A stretch of DNA of 62,000 nt from Mesostigma viride (taxonomy: Eukaryota > Streptophyta > Mesostigmatophyceae > Mesostigmatales > Mesostigmataceae). Below the pieces are notes generated by a model that had not been told where the DNA came from, searched no databases, and saw only the letters and a program-made list of their open reading frames with translations. Where the stretch lies: NCBI GenBank assembly GCA_009746045.1, contig RPFO01000213.1:7234109-7296108 (forward strand), written 5' to 3'. Position 1 is the stretch's first letter, and each line of letters opens with the position of its first letter. Position numbers and translations under genes: made by a program. Shown in pieces: positions 12,341 through 21,505 of this stretch.

Positions 12341-12695
12341 AAATAGGTGGCACTGTGACCATCACGGAGCAGATTTTCAAACTGCACAAGTTATGCATAA
12401 ACATGAAAGCTAATAAGACATGACCATGAAACAATAACCCATGCAGGCTAACAACATGAAACCAAATAACACATGCACAGGTGGGTCCATGAAACAATAA
12501 CACACACTTCAAACCATGCCGGCCCATGGTGATACACGGCGCGCATGAGCGCGGGCAGGAAAGGCCAAATGCCATGCCACGTAGGCAACAAATGCTAGCA
12601 TTCTTAGTCAGCCTCCGTAGGACTATATCCCAGGCGGACATGCTCCGCCCTGAGATGGCGGCGCCGCGCCACCCCCTTGATGTCTATCTACCTGG
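12341..12695. other. No gene recognised
   Basis: Sequence between the 360-bp repeats and the piggyBac end. Short frames only. Confidence 0.4.
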
Positions 12696-12721
12696 AAAAA
12701 GGCCTCAATTGAGGCCTTTTT
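12696..12721. repeat. 26-bp perfect palindrome, likely left end of piggyBac-like element PB1
   Basis: A perfect palindrome with core GGCCTCAATTGAGGCC flanked by five A and five T. The same core sits at 39356-39368 and, in a second copy, at 39375-39390. The two sites bracket the split transposase gene, so they are probably terminal or subterminal repeats. The canonical piggyBac TTAA target duplication was not located, so exact element ends are uncertain. Confidence 0.55.
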
Positions 12722-12960
12722 GTAATTATGGTGTTGCACGTAATTACAATGAGCCAACAAACTTTATTCCATATATGAGCATAGGCCATCCATTATTATG
12801 ATTATTTTGGGGCTCCCAGCCCTTAACATCAGTAATATCACCCCAATACCTATTAAATTATGACCTCATAAAACAGGGTGTCGCTGCGGCGGCACCATAA
12901 ATTCAACATGGCCATATAGACATGCATGAAAATGGCACTAGTACTGACTTGCCTATGCAT

Positions 12961-14544
12961 TTAACGTGACTTGCGGGCCTTGCGAGGCCTGCCCGACACA
13001 TGGTCAGCATAGCAGGTCCTGCCATGCTTGCCTGAGGGTGCACACACGTTGACACGGCGGTGGCTAGCCGCGGTGCACTGCACGCAGTAAAACCATGCCT
13101 TGTACTCACACTGGCTGCACCCACTTTGGCAGTCCATCTTTTTGAGTGTGTGGCCATCGGGGGCCTCGTCGCCCAGCTCCAGAGTGGCCACAGTGGCCCT
13201 GGCCTCCCTAATGCGGTCATTATCCACTAGGTCCAGCCCTGCCTCCACGAGGTAGTCCCGGTACGACTTGTTGAAGCCGGGGACAAACTGGCGCATGGCA
13301 AAGAAGCCATTGGTGATCAGCATTGACAGTGACTCGCTAATCTCGCGTACAACTGAGTCCTTGGTACCCCAGATGTCGGACATTGCGACCCCGCCCTGGC
13401 GCAGGGCATTGTGGTGGTCAATCACCCCCATGTAGCTGCGGTAGAGCTCGGCCACCTTGGGCTGCGCGGTTGTGATGTTGTGCAGCACACCATCTGAGGT
13501 GGTCCAGTTCTTCACCTGGTTCTTCCCGGGCAGGGTGGTGGAGCAGGATGCCGCCAAGAGCAAGGGCAGCTTGGACTGGTGGCCGCATGCAAACATGTTC
13601 ATGGTTGTGTCGTCGGACAGCGTGGCCGTCGCGGTGTAGGCCACGTGGTCCCGGCCCGCGGCGCTTCAGCCCAGCAAAGAGGGCATCCTTGGGGAAGTTG
13701 CGGTGCCCAGTCTTCACGTTCAGCACGCCATAAAGGCCGTGCTCCCTCAGCGCCACCACCGTCTTCACGCTGCCGAACCACGAGTCAGCGATGACCACCC
13801 GGCCCGTGCCGAAGAGGTTCTTCACAAGGCGAAGTACCACGCCAGTGCCGGTGTTGCCCCACTGTGCATTGAACTCCTTCCCCTTCATGTGCTCCTTGCC
13901 CTCCTGCATCTCCATGCCCAGGAGAATCTTGGAGCAGCCATCACCCACCGTCTTCAGCTCACGCCCGATGGGCTTGGGCTTGCGGGCCACCACCATCAGC
14001 CCCGGCATGCCCTTGCCCAGCCAGGTGATCATCGACTCGTCGCACACGACCACCGTGCCAGGGGTAATTCGCTCCGCCAGGTGGGCATTGACAGTGTCAT
14101 ACCACCTCCTCACGCCTGCAAAAAGGTCGCTCTCCGAGCCCTCGTCATGGGCAGGAAAAGCGAAGGTCCAGGAGAGCTTCTCAAAGAGGGCGCGAGTCAT
14201 GAAGCGGCCGAAATTGTAGTCAACGACCTTACCCTTCTCCCAGTACGCACGGTAGCCGCCTACGGCAGGATACGCCATCATGAGGCACCGAACGCCGATG
14301 AATTGCCAGAAAACTGGCGCCGTCACTGTCCAATCATCGCCGTACCCCTTCTCCCGGCCAGCGGCAGTCATGGTCTCGCAAAACTGCTCGACCCCCGGCA
14401 CCATGAAGCGCACAAACGCGCCAGCACTGGAGGTGGCGGCGTTGGGAAAGCCATTGAGAGACGGCTTGTTGAAGTTGTCCGGGTACAGTGCCGAGCGCTC
14501 ATCAATGCGGACAGTTGCTGGCATGGTCGACCATTGAGGTATTA
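12961..14544 (-). pseudogene. piggyBac-like transposase, catalytic and C-terminal part (PB1)
   Basis: This is the DDE_Tnp_1_7 (piggyBac) catalytic core. The three aspartates are visible: VVVCDESMITWLGKG (about 14040), GRVVIADSWFGS (about 13785) and MGVIDHHNALRQ (about 13420). A Cys-rich C-terminal domain follows (CQSGCSQCEYKAWFYCVQC), ending in basic residues. A single-base frameshift near 13640 separates the second and third aspartates, so the frame is 13.6-14.5 kb in one register and 12961-13644 in another. The codons before 14524 run straight into the copia LTR at 14545; the missing N-terminus is at 38665-39126. Members of the family cut and paste DNA at TTAA. This copy is dead now because of the insertion and probably the frameshift. 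Confidence 0.9.
14540..14544. other. Left 5-bp target duplication of the copia complex (TATTA)
   Basis: TATTA precedes the left LTR; TATAA (38665-38669) follows the right LTR. Four of five positions agree. Removing the complex and one copy rejoins the piggyBac frame. Confidence 0.7.
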
Positions 14545-15029
14545 AGTTGCAAATAAATGGAATGCGATGCAAATCAGAAAGCATGAAATGAATGTTGCGT
14601 TTATTGTTCTCATACGTTATTGTCGTTGCTGCATAATTCGTCTTCGTTGCGCATATATTCTATTGCGCTTGGCACCTTCATCAGTCTTGCTGAATATCCT
14701 ACGTGGACATGCATTCCGTGTAGTTCAGTGCATGCCGCGTGTTAGATACTTCTAGAATCCTCTAGGAGGTACCAAGGCAGATGCGCATACATAATAGGCC
14801 GATAGTCGGCTCAGTCCTATTGACAGTACTACACCGGCCCTTGACCAGCCGGTGACGTGGAGGCCTGGGAGACGCCCACATATTCTACGTGGCGTTATCC
14901 CATTGGCGAGTACTACTAGTGAAGTACAGCCATTGGCCCAATACTACAATAAAGTATATTGTAGTAATCTGTACAAGATCCTCTATCTCTGAGGACCCAT
15001 GTGGACCCTAGATGGGTCTCCAACCAACT
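14545..15029 (-). repeat. Copia LTR a (outer left, 3' LTR of the minus-strand element)
   Basis: 485 bp, from AGTTGCAAATAAATGG to CTCCAACCAACT on the plus strand. It carries a unique 3-bp gain (TACTACTAG near 14916, others TACTAG). It is followed by CCAGCCATTCTTTCCC, the sequence that precedes the 3' LTR in copies 2 and 3, which fixes it as a 3' LTR read on the minus strand. Confidence 0.9.
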
Positions 15030-15102
15030 CCAGCCATTCTTTCCCTTGTGAAAGTGATAAGGCTTAATAACACTATACGTTATGTTAGTTGGTTAACATA
15101 AC
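15030..15102. other. Deletion junction with filler in copy 1
   Basis: After 37 bp of normal 3' sequence (to GGCTTA, about 15066) copy 1 loses about 320 bp present in copy 2 (21273-21595: the rest of the 3' region and the last codons of pol). A filler of about 40 bp replaces it, containing AACATAACTTAAGGATT, which also occurs at 20724-20740 between LTRs b and c. It carries an inverted repeat GTTATGTTA/TTAACATAAC. Confidence 0.75.
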
Positions 15103-18100
15103 TTAAGGATTTGAATGTCCTGGCAGATGTATGGTTATACAGTGGCTGGACAACTCCTTTGCCACAAGGTAGTCCAAGTCAGTAGTAGTGGCCCTCTCAT
15201 TCTTGATAAAAGAGACCACGGGCTTATTATCACAATAAACCCTGACATCAATCACAGGTTGAGGTCTTATCTGACTCAGACACCATAAGAGTAGCTCTCT
15301 TATGTACATGGCATCGCGAATGCACATGGCGTATGCCCTGCACTCAGCGGTGTCAATGCCAGCAAACCGCCTCCTCTGAAGATTACTGGACCAGTATACC
15401 AACGAGGGCTGTTTGCCTTCATTCCTGATGGTGATCAGGCATCCGGCTCTGGCACCAATCTTGTTGGCAGATCTAGACTCTTGGCTAGCATCTGTGTAGG
15501 CGTCTATGATGATACGCCCATGCCAGTCTACACCGGACAACACCAAGTCAGGAGATTCATTGAGGCAGCTCTCCAGGCGCCTCCTTCCTTCTCCTACAAC
15601 AACAGAGTCTGGCATCCTACTCTGTACTGCCAGGTCAGGGTTAGTTGTGGCAGCCAGCCAACCCAGTTGACCTTTAACCGTAGGGGCATTCTCCTCAGTT
15701 ACTCTCTTGGGCAACTGAGTTATTACTTTTTCTTTATACCCCTTCGCCGATTGCAGCTTAAGATGCCATCCTTTGTCATCCTGGAAAAGGGTACAGCCAA
15801 TGCCACAGTAAGGTACCTGGCTGTTTTTACTAAACCATGCTCTGGTACCAATAGGGGACTTGTCATTGAGCCTTTTATAGGTCTCATTCAACCATCCCTT
15901 GGGACCAATGCGTTGCATATCATCTCCATGTAAGGTAGCCCAGGTGGGTTGTCCTTTGGATTGCCCCACAAAGAGACAATAAGCAAGATGAGATTGTTGC
16001 ATCTGACATCTCTCCTGGATGGCAGGAGCAATGGTTTCATACCAGATGACTGGACTGCTGACCAGTCCTTCCCAGCCCACTTTAGGCTGCATGTAGGGAT
16101 GACCTACTTCAGCTATCCAGCATGCTGGGGTCTTAACACAACAGGGTCTTTGAGCTTGCCAAGTGGCTCTGGCCACCTGAGGATCACCATGCAAAAAGGC
16201 CCTGGTGAAGTCATCAATTTCTGCTCCATAATCCAAGCCATAGTCCAAAGCACCAAGGTACAGACTAAGAATAAGCCTGAGAACAGGATGTGACAGGCCA
16301 GGAGTGTACAGCTCCTCCTTATCAAAGTCTGTAGTACCATGGAACTGGGTCACGACTGGACGTGCGTTTGGTATGGGAGGCTCACCAAGCTTGCTCTTCA
16401 TCTTGCATACAAAACGCAACTGAAGCATTTGAGCATTGGGTGGAGGTTCTGAAATGCCTTCAAAAACATCCAGCGTTTGCCACTCCTGGAGCGCACGCGC
16501 CAATGCTACTCGCCAGGCCTCAAGGCCAGCGAAAGTGTGACAATCCAGGTCTACATCATCAAAGGACATGGGGCTATGAGCAGCAAATGACCTTTTTGTG
16601 AGACCAAGAGAAGTCACACTGAGCTGGGCGGGTTCTACCAGCTCAGAAGCTGGGGGTATATCCCTTCCCCATTCTGCTCCTTTTATTGAACCGACACAGG
16701 CGGTCTTCCAATTTGCCTTCTGGAACATTTCAAGAGGCAAGAGACATCTGAATGATTCCAGAGGAATTGGGTCACAATGGGTTTTTAGGAGACTCTTTGT
16801 GTTATTGGGGCCATCAACAATGGTAACACCGGGAGTCACCAAGAATGGCTGGCCAATGAGAGTGGGTCCCTTATAGCCATCAACAACACAAAGTGTCAAA
16901 GACTCACCCAAGAATGGGATAGTGATATTCCCAAGAACTTGATGATCAGTGTTACCCGCAAAGTCTTGGACAATAGTCCATGGACTGGGTTCAAGGGAAT
17001 ACTTATCCAGCAAAGCATTAAAGGGCGAGGTGACAGAGACCTCTGCTTTGGTATCCACATCAAAGCCATCAAGGTCCATGCCCTTCTCTAGAAGAGAAGT
17101 TATTTTGGCAATCTTTAGTGAGGGCTTGAGCTTCTTTACAATATCCCGAAGCTCTTGAGGATTGCCTCTCTTGCCGAGCTGAGTGTTCAACCTGGACAAC
17201 CCCTCCTCAGCTTGTCTTCCTTGGGCTGGAATCCCATCAGTCTCCAAGGGCAATGGCTTATTACCAGGGTAATTGGATCCAAGCTTTGGCTGTTCAGACT
17301 GAAATATGTTATCCACCTGCCCAGGGGTCTCAAGCCCATGTTCCAACGGCCGGAGCTTCCGGTGCTGATCAGACACCCTATTATCCAACAAGTCAGCTTC
17401 ATCCATATCATCCTGTGATATCCCAGTCAATGTCTTAGGCTGAGCTTGCTGAGTAGTAGGCTCCAGTTGATGGGAGGCCGCCCTTTCTGGTAGTTGGAGT
17501 CCAGCCTGTTCACTGGCCAAAGGTGGACAGGAAAGATTGGGAGATCCAAGTGCCTCTTCAGGGGCCATAATTTCCAGGGGATTTTCTTGAACGTTCATTG
17601 GATCTCTCTTCAATCTATTCCAAGCCAGATGATAAGTGGTCCCATTCCAGACCACATCAGCAGTTTTCATCTCCAGGTCAACTGAGGTTATGGTCCCTGG
17701 ACCCTGCCAATAACCACGTTTACCAGGAGCATTTTCTTTGTGGAAGATCACCTGGTCTCCCACCTCAAATTTTAATGATTCTCCTCTCTGTTTATCCTTT
17801 TCACAGAGATGAGCATACTGTGCCCACCTCTGCTTACTCCATGCCTGCATGATGTCATCAGGGTAGAGGCCACCTGCTAGTCCACGAGGTGAGACCAGCC
17901 GTGGAACACCACGCACCTTGATAGTATGAAAACGGTTGTTCATGGTGTTTTCCACTTTTGCAGCACCCAAACACCTGACAGCAAAAGTTGGTTTAAACAT
18001 CTCAGGATAGTCCCCGGATATTACCAACTTCTTAAGCTCCTGTATATATCTGTCAACCTTGCCTTGGGCTTGGTGATCTTCACGACCCACAATCCTTAGG

Positions 18101-18948
18101 AAAGGCAGATCAGAGTATTTGGTCAGGCAGTTAAACTGCAAGTCCATCTGCAGCTTATGAATAACTGCAAACTTCTGCAGAATAACAAGAACTGCGGCAT
18201 GGAGAGTATTCTCATCCCCTGCTGCCATAGGTTCAATTCCAATGTAGCCTGACCATTCATCCACAGCCACCAAGTAAGGCAATTGCCTGTAATTGGTGAA
18301 GTAGAGGATATCAGCTTGTAGATTACCCCTACCATCTGCAGGATGCTTTGCATGACGTTTGGAAGGCTTGTTAGCACACAATTGGCACACACAATGTTCT
18401 CTGACATCTTGATAAGCCTGCCAGAGAGCCTTGTTATTAATGGCTTGAACAAGCCTAATGGCATTGTTTCCATGGCCACAGGCATCATGCAAACTCTTAG
18501 CCAGAGTCCTAAGATTAATACAATCATTAGGCTCAGGCTCTTCAGGACATGGACGGGCATCCACGTTCCTGGCAGAGCAAGAGTCCAAGTTTTTATTATC
18601 AATATAACAAGGATTATTGCTCTGAGGAGCTTGACTGTTAACAATATCAATGGGTGCTTGGCTACAAACAGGAGCTGCACCACATGTATTGTTCACAGAT
18701 ACGTTGCTCACCTGGGCAACACCATGTGGCATCTGTCTACAACCAGGAGCAGATCCACATGTATTATTTACAGGAAGAGTTCCCTCTGGGGTACTCTTTT
18801 TATTCCAGGCATGGATAGGAATGCCACAAACAGGGGCACTTTTACTGCTGCTCACTGGGGCAGCTTTACGGTCAGTAGGGGTTACTGCTGGAGCCCCTAC
18901 CACCTGGCAGGCCTCATCTGCCATGAGTCCACTCTCATCAGCATCCAT
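15103..18948 (-). CDS. pol: Copia pol, copy 1 (C-terminally truncated, 1281 aa)
   Basis: Same protein as copy 3 (see 28052-31981) but it stops directly after HLPGHSNP, losing the final 28 residues that include the ADAMTK motif with the last RNase H aspartate. The cause is the adjacent deletion and filler (15067-15102). Carries the M variant in CIRDAMYIREL, shared with copy 4 and unlike copies 2 and 3. RNase H is probably impaired; integrase and RT regions are intact. Gag (18987-20228) lies upstream on the same strand. Confidence 0.9.
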   Translation of the reverse strand: MDADESGLMADEACQVVGAPAVTPTDRKAAPVSSSKSAPVCGIPIHAWNKKSTPEGTLPVNNTCGSAPGCRQMPHGVAQVSNVSVNNTCGAAPVCSQAPIDIVNSQAPQSNNPCYIDNKNLDSCSARNVDARPCPEEPEPNDCINLRTLAKSLHDACGHGNNAIRLVQAINNKALWQAYQDVREHCVCQLCANKPSKRHAKHPADGRGNLQADILYFTNYRQLPYLVAVDEWSGYIGIEPMAAGDENTLHAAVLVILQKFAVIHKLQMDLQFNCLTKYSDLPFLRIVGREDHQAQGKVDRYIQELKKLVISGDYPEMFKPTFAVRCLGAAKVENTMNNRFHTIKVRGVPRLVSPRGLAGGLYPDDIMQAWSKQRWAQYAHLCEKDKQRGESLKFEVGDQVIFHKENAPGKRGYWQGPGTITSVDLEMKTADVVWNGTTYHLAWNRLKRDPMNVQENPLEIMAPEEALGSPNLSCPPLASEQAGLQLPERAASHQLEPTTQQAQPKTLTGISQDDMDEADLLDNRVSDQHRKLRPLEHGLETPGQVDNIFQSEQPKLGSNYPGNKPLPLETDGIPAQGRQAEEGLSRLNTQLGKRGNPQELRDIVKKLKPSLKIAKITSLLEKGMDLDGFDVDTKAEVSVTSPFNALLDKYSLEPSPWTIVQDFAGNTDHQVLGNITIPFLGESLTLCVVDGYKGPTLIGQPFLVTPGVTIVDGPNNTKSLLKTHCDPIPLESFRCLLPLEMFQKANWKTACVGSIKGAEWGRDIPPASELVEPAQLSVTSLGLTKRSFAAHSPMSFDDVDLDCHTFAGLEAWRVALARALQEWQTLDVFEGISEPPPNAQMLQLRFVCKMKSKLGEPPIPNARPVVTQFHGTTDFDKEELYTPGLSHPVLRLILSLYLGALDYGLDYGAEIDDFTRAFLHGDPQVARATWQAQRPCCVKTPACWIAEVGHPYMQPKVGWEGLVSSPVIWYETIAPAIQERCQMQQSHLAYCLFVGQSKGQPTWATLHGDDMQRIGPKGWLNETYKRLNDKSPIGTRAWFSKNSQVPYCGIGCTLFQDDKGWHLKLQSAKGYKEKVITQLPKRVTEENAPTVKGQLGWLAATTNPDLAVQSRMPDSVVVGEGRRRLESCLNESPDLVLSGVDWHGRIIIDAYTDASQESRSANKIGARAGCLITIRNEGKQPSLVYWSSNLQRRRFAGIDTAECRAYAMCIRDAMYIRELLLWCLSQIRPQPVIDVRVYCDNKPVVSFIKNERATTTDLDYLVAKELSSHCITIHLPGHSNP

Positions 18949-18986
18949 AAGGACGCTGTAGGGGTTATATAAACAGAGAGGATCAT

Positions 18987-20228
18987 CTAGTTTTTCTGCT
19001 GCTGCTTCCTCTTGCGGCCACGAGAGGTATTGCCACCCCGCGGCTGAGAAGCATCACCACCACGCGGCTGGGAAGCGTCACCACCACGCGGCTGAGAAGC
19101 GTCGCCACCACGAAGGGCACCGCTCTTGACGGCTTGGGAGATCTGCTGCAGCAGCTTGAGGACCTCCATCTGGGTATCCTTGGGTCCAGCGCCCGCCTTG
19201 CTCCTGCAGGCAGACGCATCATGTCCAGAATTGCCACAAGACTTGCACTTGCGAAAGTAGCAATCCTTAGCCAGATGGTTAGTCCTATTACAGAAAGTGC
19301 AGGGAGGGAAGGACTCAGAATTAGCGACAACCTTACCCTTACATGCGCGGCGTGTGTGCCCGGGCTGCCCGCAGTTGTAGCAGAAGATTTCCCGTTGCTG
19401 CTCCATCACCATGGCGACACGAGGCACCTCCGCGGCACCTCCTTCTCTGGAAACACGGGTTTGATTCGTCAGGAGCTCCTTGAGGTGAGCTCTGCATCGG
19501 TGAGTGTCGCACAGGTAACCGCGGCAGTTGGCGACCAAATTCCGCTTCTCGGATTCGGACAGAGCACAGTTTTGGATCCATCGGAGATTCACCGCCTCGT
19601 CAGGCCACCGGAGCCCCTGCTTCTCCAGCATGTCGTAGTAAGAGTTGAGGTGCTCGATGATGGTCTGCCCGGGCTTCGGCTTTGCATCTACAAATTCCTC
19701 GATCTCGTCGCAGGTTTTGGCAGTGATAGAACGAAGAAAAGTCTCCCTCGCTCGGCGCAGAAACTCGAACGGCGACCACCGCAGACGCTGTGCTCTATCC
19801 AGCAGCGAAATCCACTCTGGGTGGTTTTTCTCGCGGTCTCCCAGCGGGGTTCCACGAAGAAACTCCAGCCAGTCCGGAATGATGTCTCGGTTGCCCGCGA
19901 GCCTGCGGAAAAACGGCCCAAGAGAGCTTACAAAGCGATCCCGGTCTGCTTGAATAGCACCAGGCACCAGCGGGGCTGGAACCCATTTCTTGATTGCCGA
20001 CAGCAGCTTCGCCTCTTGAAGCAAGGTCTCCCGCCGAAGCACCTTATCACGCGCACGCTGGTTGTCACTACTAGTACTTCCCTGCCCGCAGCCCTCCTCC
20101 CGGGGCTGGTCGGACATATTCTTATTGTCATCCCTGTGCTCGCCTGGGCCAGGGTCGACAGAAAATTGAGCCGGTCCGTGCTCACCAGGGCCAGACCTCT
20201 GCTCTGAAAGATTGTCGTCCGAAGACAT
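18987..20228 (-). CDS. gag: Copia gag, copy 1 (413 aa from MSSDDN)
   Basis: Nucleocapsid/capsid protein as described for copy 3. I chose the MSSDDN start at 20228; a longer in-frame start (MQLVFI, 20249) overlaps the last LTR bases and is unlikely. N-terminal haplotype A (NLSEQRSG, DDNKNMSD), the same as copy 3. The leader between ATG and LTR b is only 13 bp. The run of four C/G before the end is intact, so the frame ends normally at KRKQQQKN. Confidence 0.9.
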   Translation of the reverse strand: MSSDDNLSEQRSGPGEHGPAQFSVDPGPGEHRDDNKNMSDQPREEGCGQGSTSSDNQRARDKVLRRETLLQEAKLLSAIKKWVPAPLVPGAIQADRDRFVSSLGPFFRRLAGNRDIIPDWLEFLRGTPLGDREKNHPEWISLLDRAQRLRWSPFEFLRRARETFLRSITAKTCDEIEEFVDAKPKPGQTIIEHLNSYYDMLEKQGLRWPDEAVNLRWIQNCALSESEKRNLVANCRGYLCDTHRCRAHLKELLTNQTRVSREGGAAEVPRVAMVMEQQREIFCYNCGQPGHTRRACKGKVVANSESFPPCTFCNRTNHLAKDCYFRKCKSCGNSGHDASACRSKAGAGPKDTQMEVLKLLQQISQAVKSGALRGGDASQPRGGDASQPRGGDASQPRGGNTSRGRKRKQQQKN

Positions 20229-20241
20229 TGCAATGAATACA

Positions 20242-20723
20242 AGTTGCAAATAAATGGAATGCGATGTAAATCAGAAAGCATGAAATGAACGTTGTGTTTA
20301 TTGTTCTCATACGTTATTGTCGTTGCTGCATAATTCGTCTTCGTTGCGCATATATTCTATTGCGCTTGGCACCTTCATCAGTCTTGCTGAATATCCTACG
20401 TGGACATGCATTCCGTGTAGTTCAGTGCATGCCGCGTGTTAGATACTTCTAGAATCCTCTAGGAGGTACCAAGGCAGATGCGCATACATAATAGGCCGAT
20501 AGTCGGCTCAGTCCTATTGACAGTACTACACCGGCCCTTGACCAGCCGGTGACGTGGAGGCCTGGGAGACGCCCACATATTCTACGTGGCGTTATCCCAT
20601 TGGCGAGTACTAGTGAAGTACAGCCATTGGCCCAATACTACAATAAAATATATTGTAGTAATCTGTACAAGATCCTCTATCTCTGAGGACCCATGTGGAC
20701 CCTAGATGGGTCTCCAACCAACT
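20242..20723 (-). repeat. Copia LTR b (5' LTR of copy 1)
   Basis: 482 bp, immediately upstream of the copy 1 leader TGTATTCATTGC in minus-strand sense. One visible change against its siblings: GATGTAAATCAG where others read GATGCAAATCAG, plus AACGTTGTG for AATGTTGCG. Confidence 0.9.
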
Positions 20724-20755
20724 AACATAACTTAAGGATTATTCATTATAATAGG
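20724..20755. other. 32-bp spacer between two LTRs
   Basis: The segment AACATAACTTAAGGATT plus ATTCATTATAATAGG separates LTR b from LTR c. Its first 17 bases recur in the filler of copy 1 (about 15086-15102). Its last part, TAATAGG, recurs in the palindrome centre (26737-26748). It is probably pre-insertion host or element DNA captured during rearrangement. Confidence 0.65.
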
Positions 20756-21237
20756 AGTTGCAAATAAATGGAATGCGATGCAAATCAGAAAGCATGAAAT
20801 GAATGTTGCGTTTATTGTTCTCATACGTTATTGTCGTTGCTGCATAATTCGTCTTCGTTGCGCATATATTCTATTGCGCTTGGCACCTTCATCAGTCTTG
20901 CTGAATATCCTACGTGGACATGCATTCCGTGTAGTTCAGTGCATGCCGCGTGTTAGATACTTCTAGAATCCTCTAGGAGGTACCAAGGCAGATGCGCATA
21001 CATAATAGGCCGATAGTCGGCTCAGTCCTATTGACAGTACTACACCGGCCCTTGACCAGCCGGTGACGTGGAGGCCTGGGAGACGCCCACATATTCTACG
21101 TGGCGTTATCCCATTGGCGAGTACTAGTGAAGTACAGCCATTGGCCCAATACTACAATAAAGTATATTGTAGTAATCTGTACAAGATCCTCTATCTCTGA
21201 GGACCCATGTGGACCCTAGATGGGTCTCCAACCAACT
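20756..21237 (-). repeat. Copia LTR c (3' LTR of copy 2)
   Basis: 482 bp, same orientation as a and b, followed by CCAGCCATTCTTTCCC of the copy 2 3' region. It is the outer end of the left palindrome arm. Confidence 0.9.
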
Positions 21238-21505
21238 CCAGCCATTCTTTCCCTTGTGAAAGTGATAAGGCTTAGATGTATTCATTGATGTTCGGCCGCA
21301 CCTGGCCAGTTCACTTTCACATATGTGGGCAATGGGGACTCACTTGGGTCTTATGGAGTTTGCATCTCATCATTGCATGGTTGGTGTAACCTGCTGTAGG
21401 GAAAACCCAAATCTGAAGGAAAACCTCTTCTCCAGAGAGGACAAAACCTCCAGGGGGATAAAAACCTACAGGAGGAGCATTAGGCTCAGGCTCCCAGATT
21501 ACTCC
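21238..21505 (-). other. 3' untranslated region of copia copy 2
   Basis: Lies between pol stop and 3' LTR. Contains GTATTCATTG-complementary CAATGAATAC (21275-21284 region, as ATTCATTG on plus) that is also present inverted in the gag leader. Contains purine-rich runs (CTCTGGAGAAGAGG) that could serve as polypurine tract, but the bases next to the LTR (GGGAAAGAATGGCTGG) are the likelier primer site. Confidence 0.6.

Noticed and set aside
13703-14545. 280-codon plus-strand frame over the piggyBac catalytic core
   Set aside because: Antisense to the DDD transposase; His/Pro/Arg-rich composition typical of a shadow frame.
14567-14755. 62-codon frame in each copia LTR
   Set aside because: Lies wholly inside the LTR and reads antisense to the LTR's element orientation; no sign of a gene.
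18343-18972. 209-codon frame antisense to the start of copia pol
   Set aside because: Shadow of pol, repeated identically at every copy.
19134-20207. 357-codon frame antisense to copia gag (and equivalents of 326 codons at the other copies)
   Set aside because: Mirror of the conserved gag coding strand; no domain, and gag with zinc knuckles explains the sequence.
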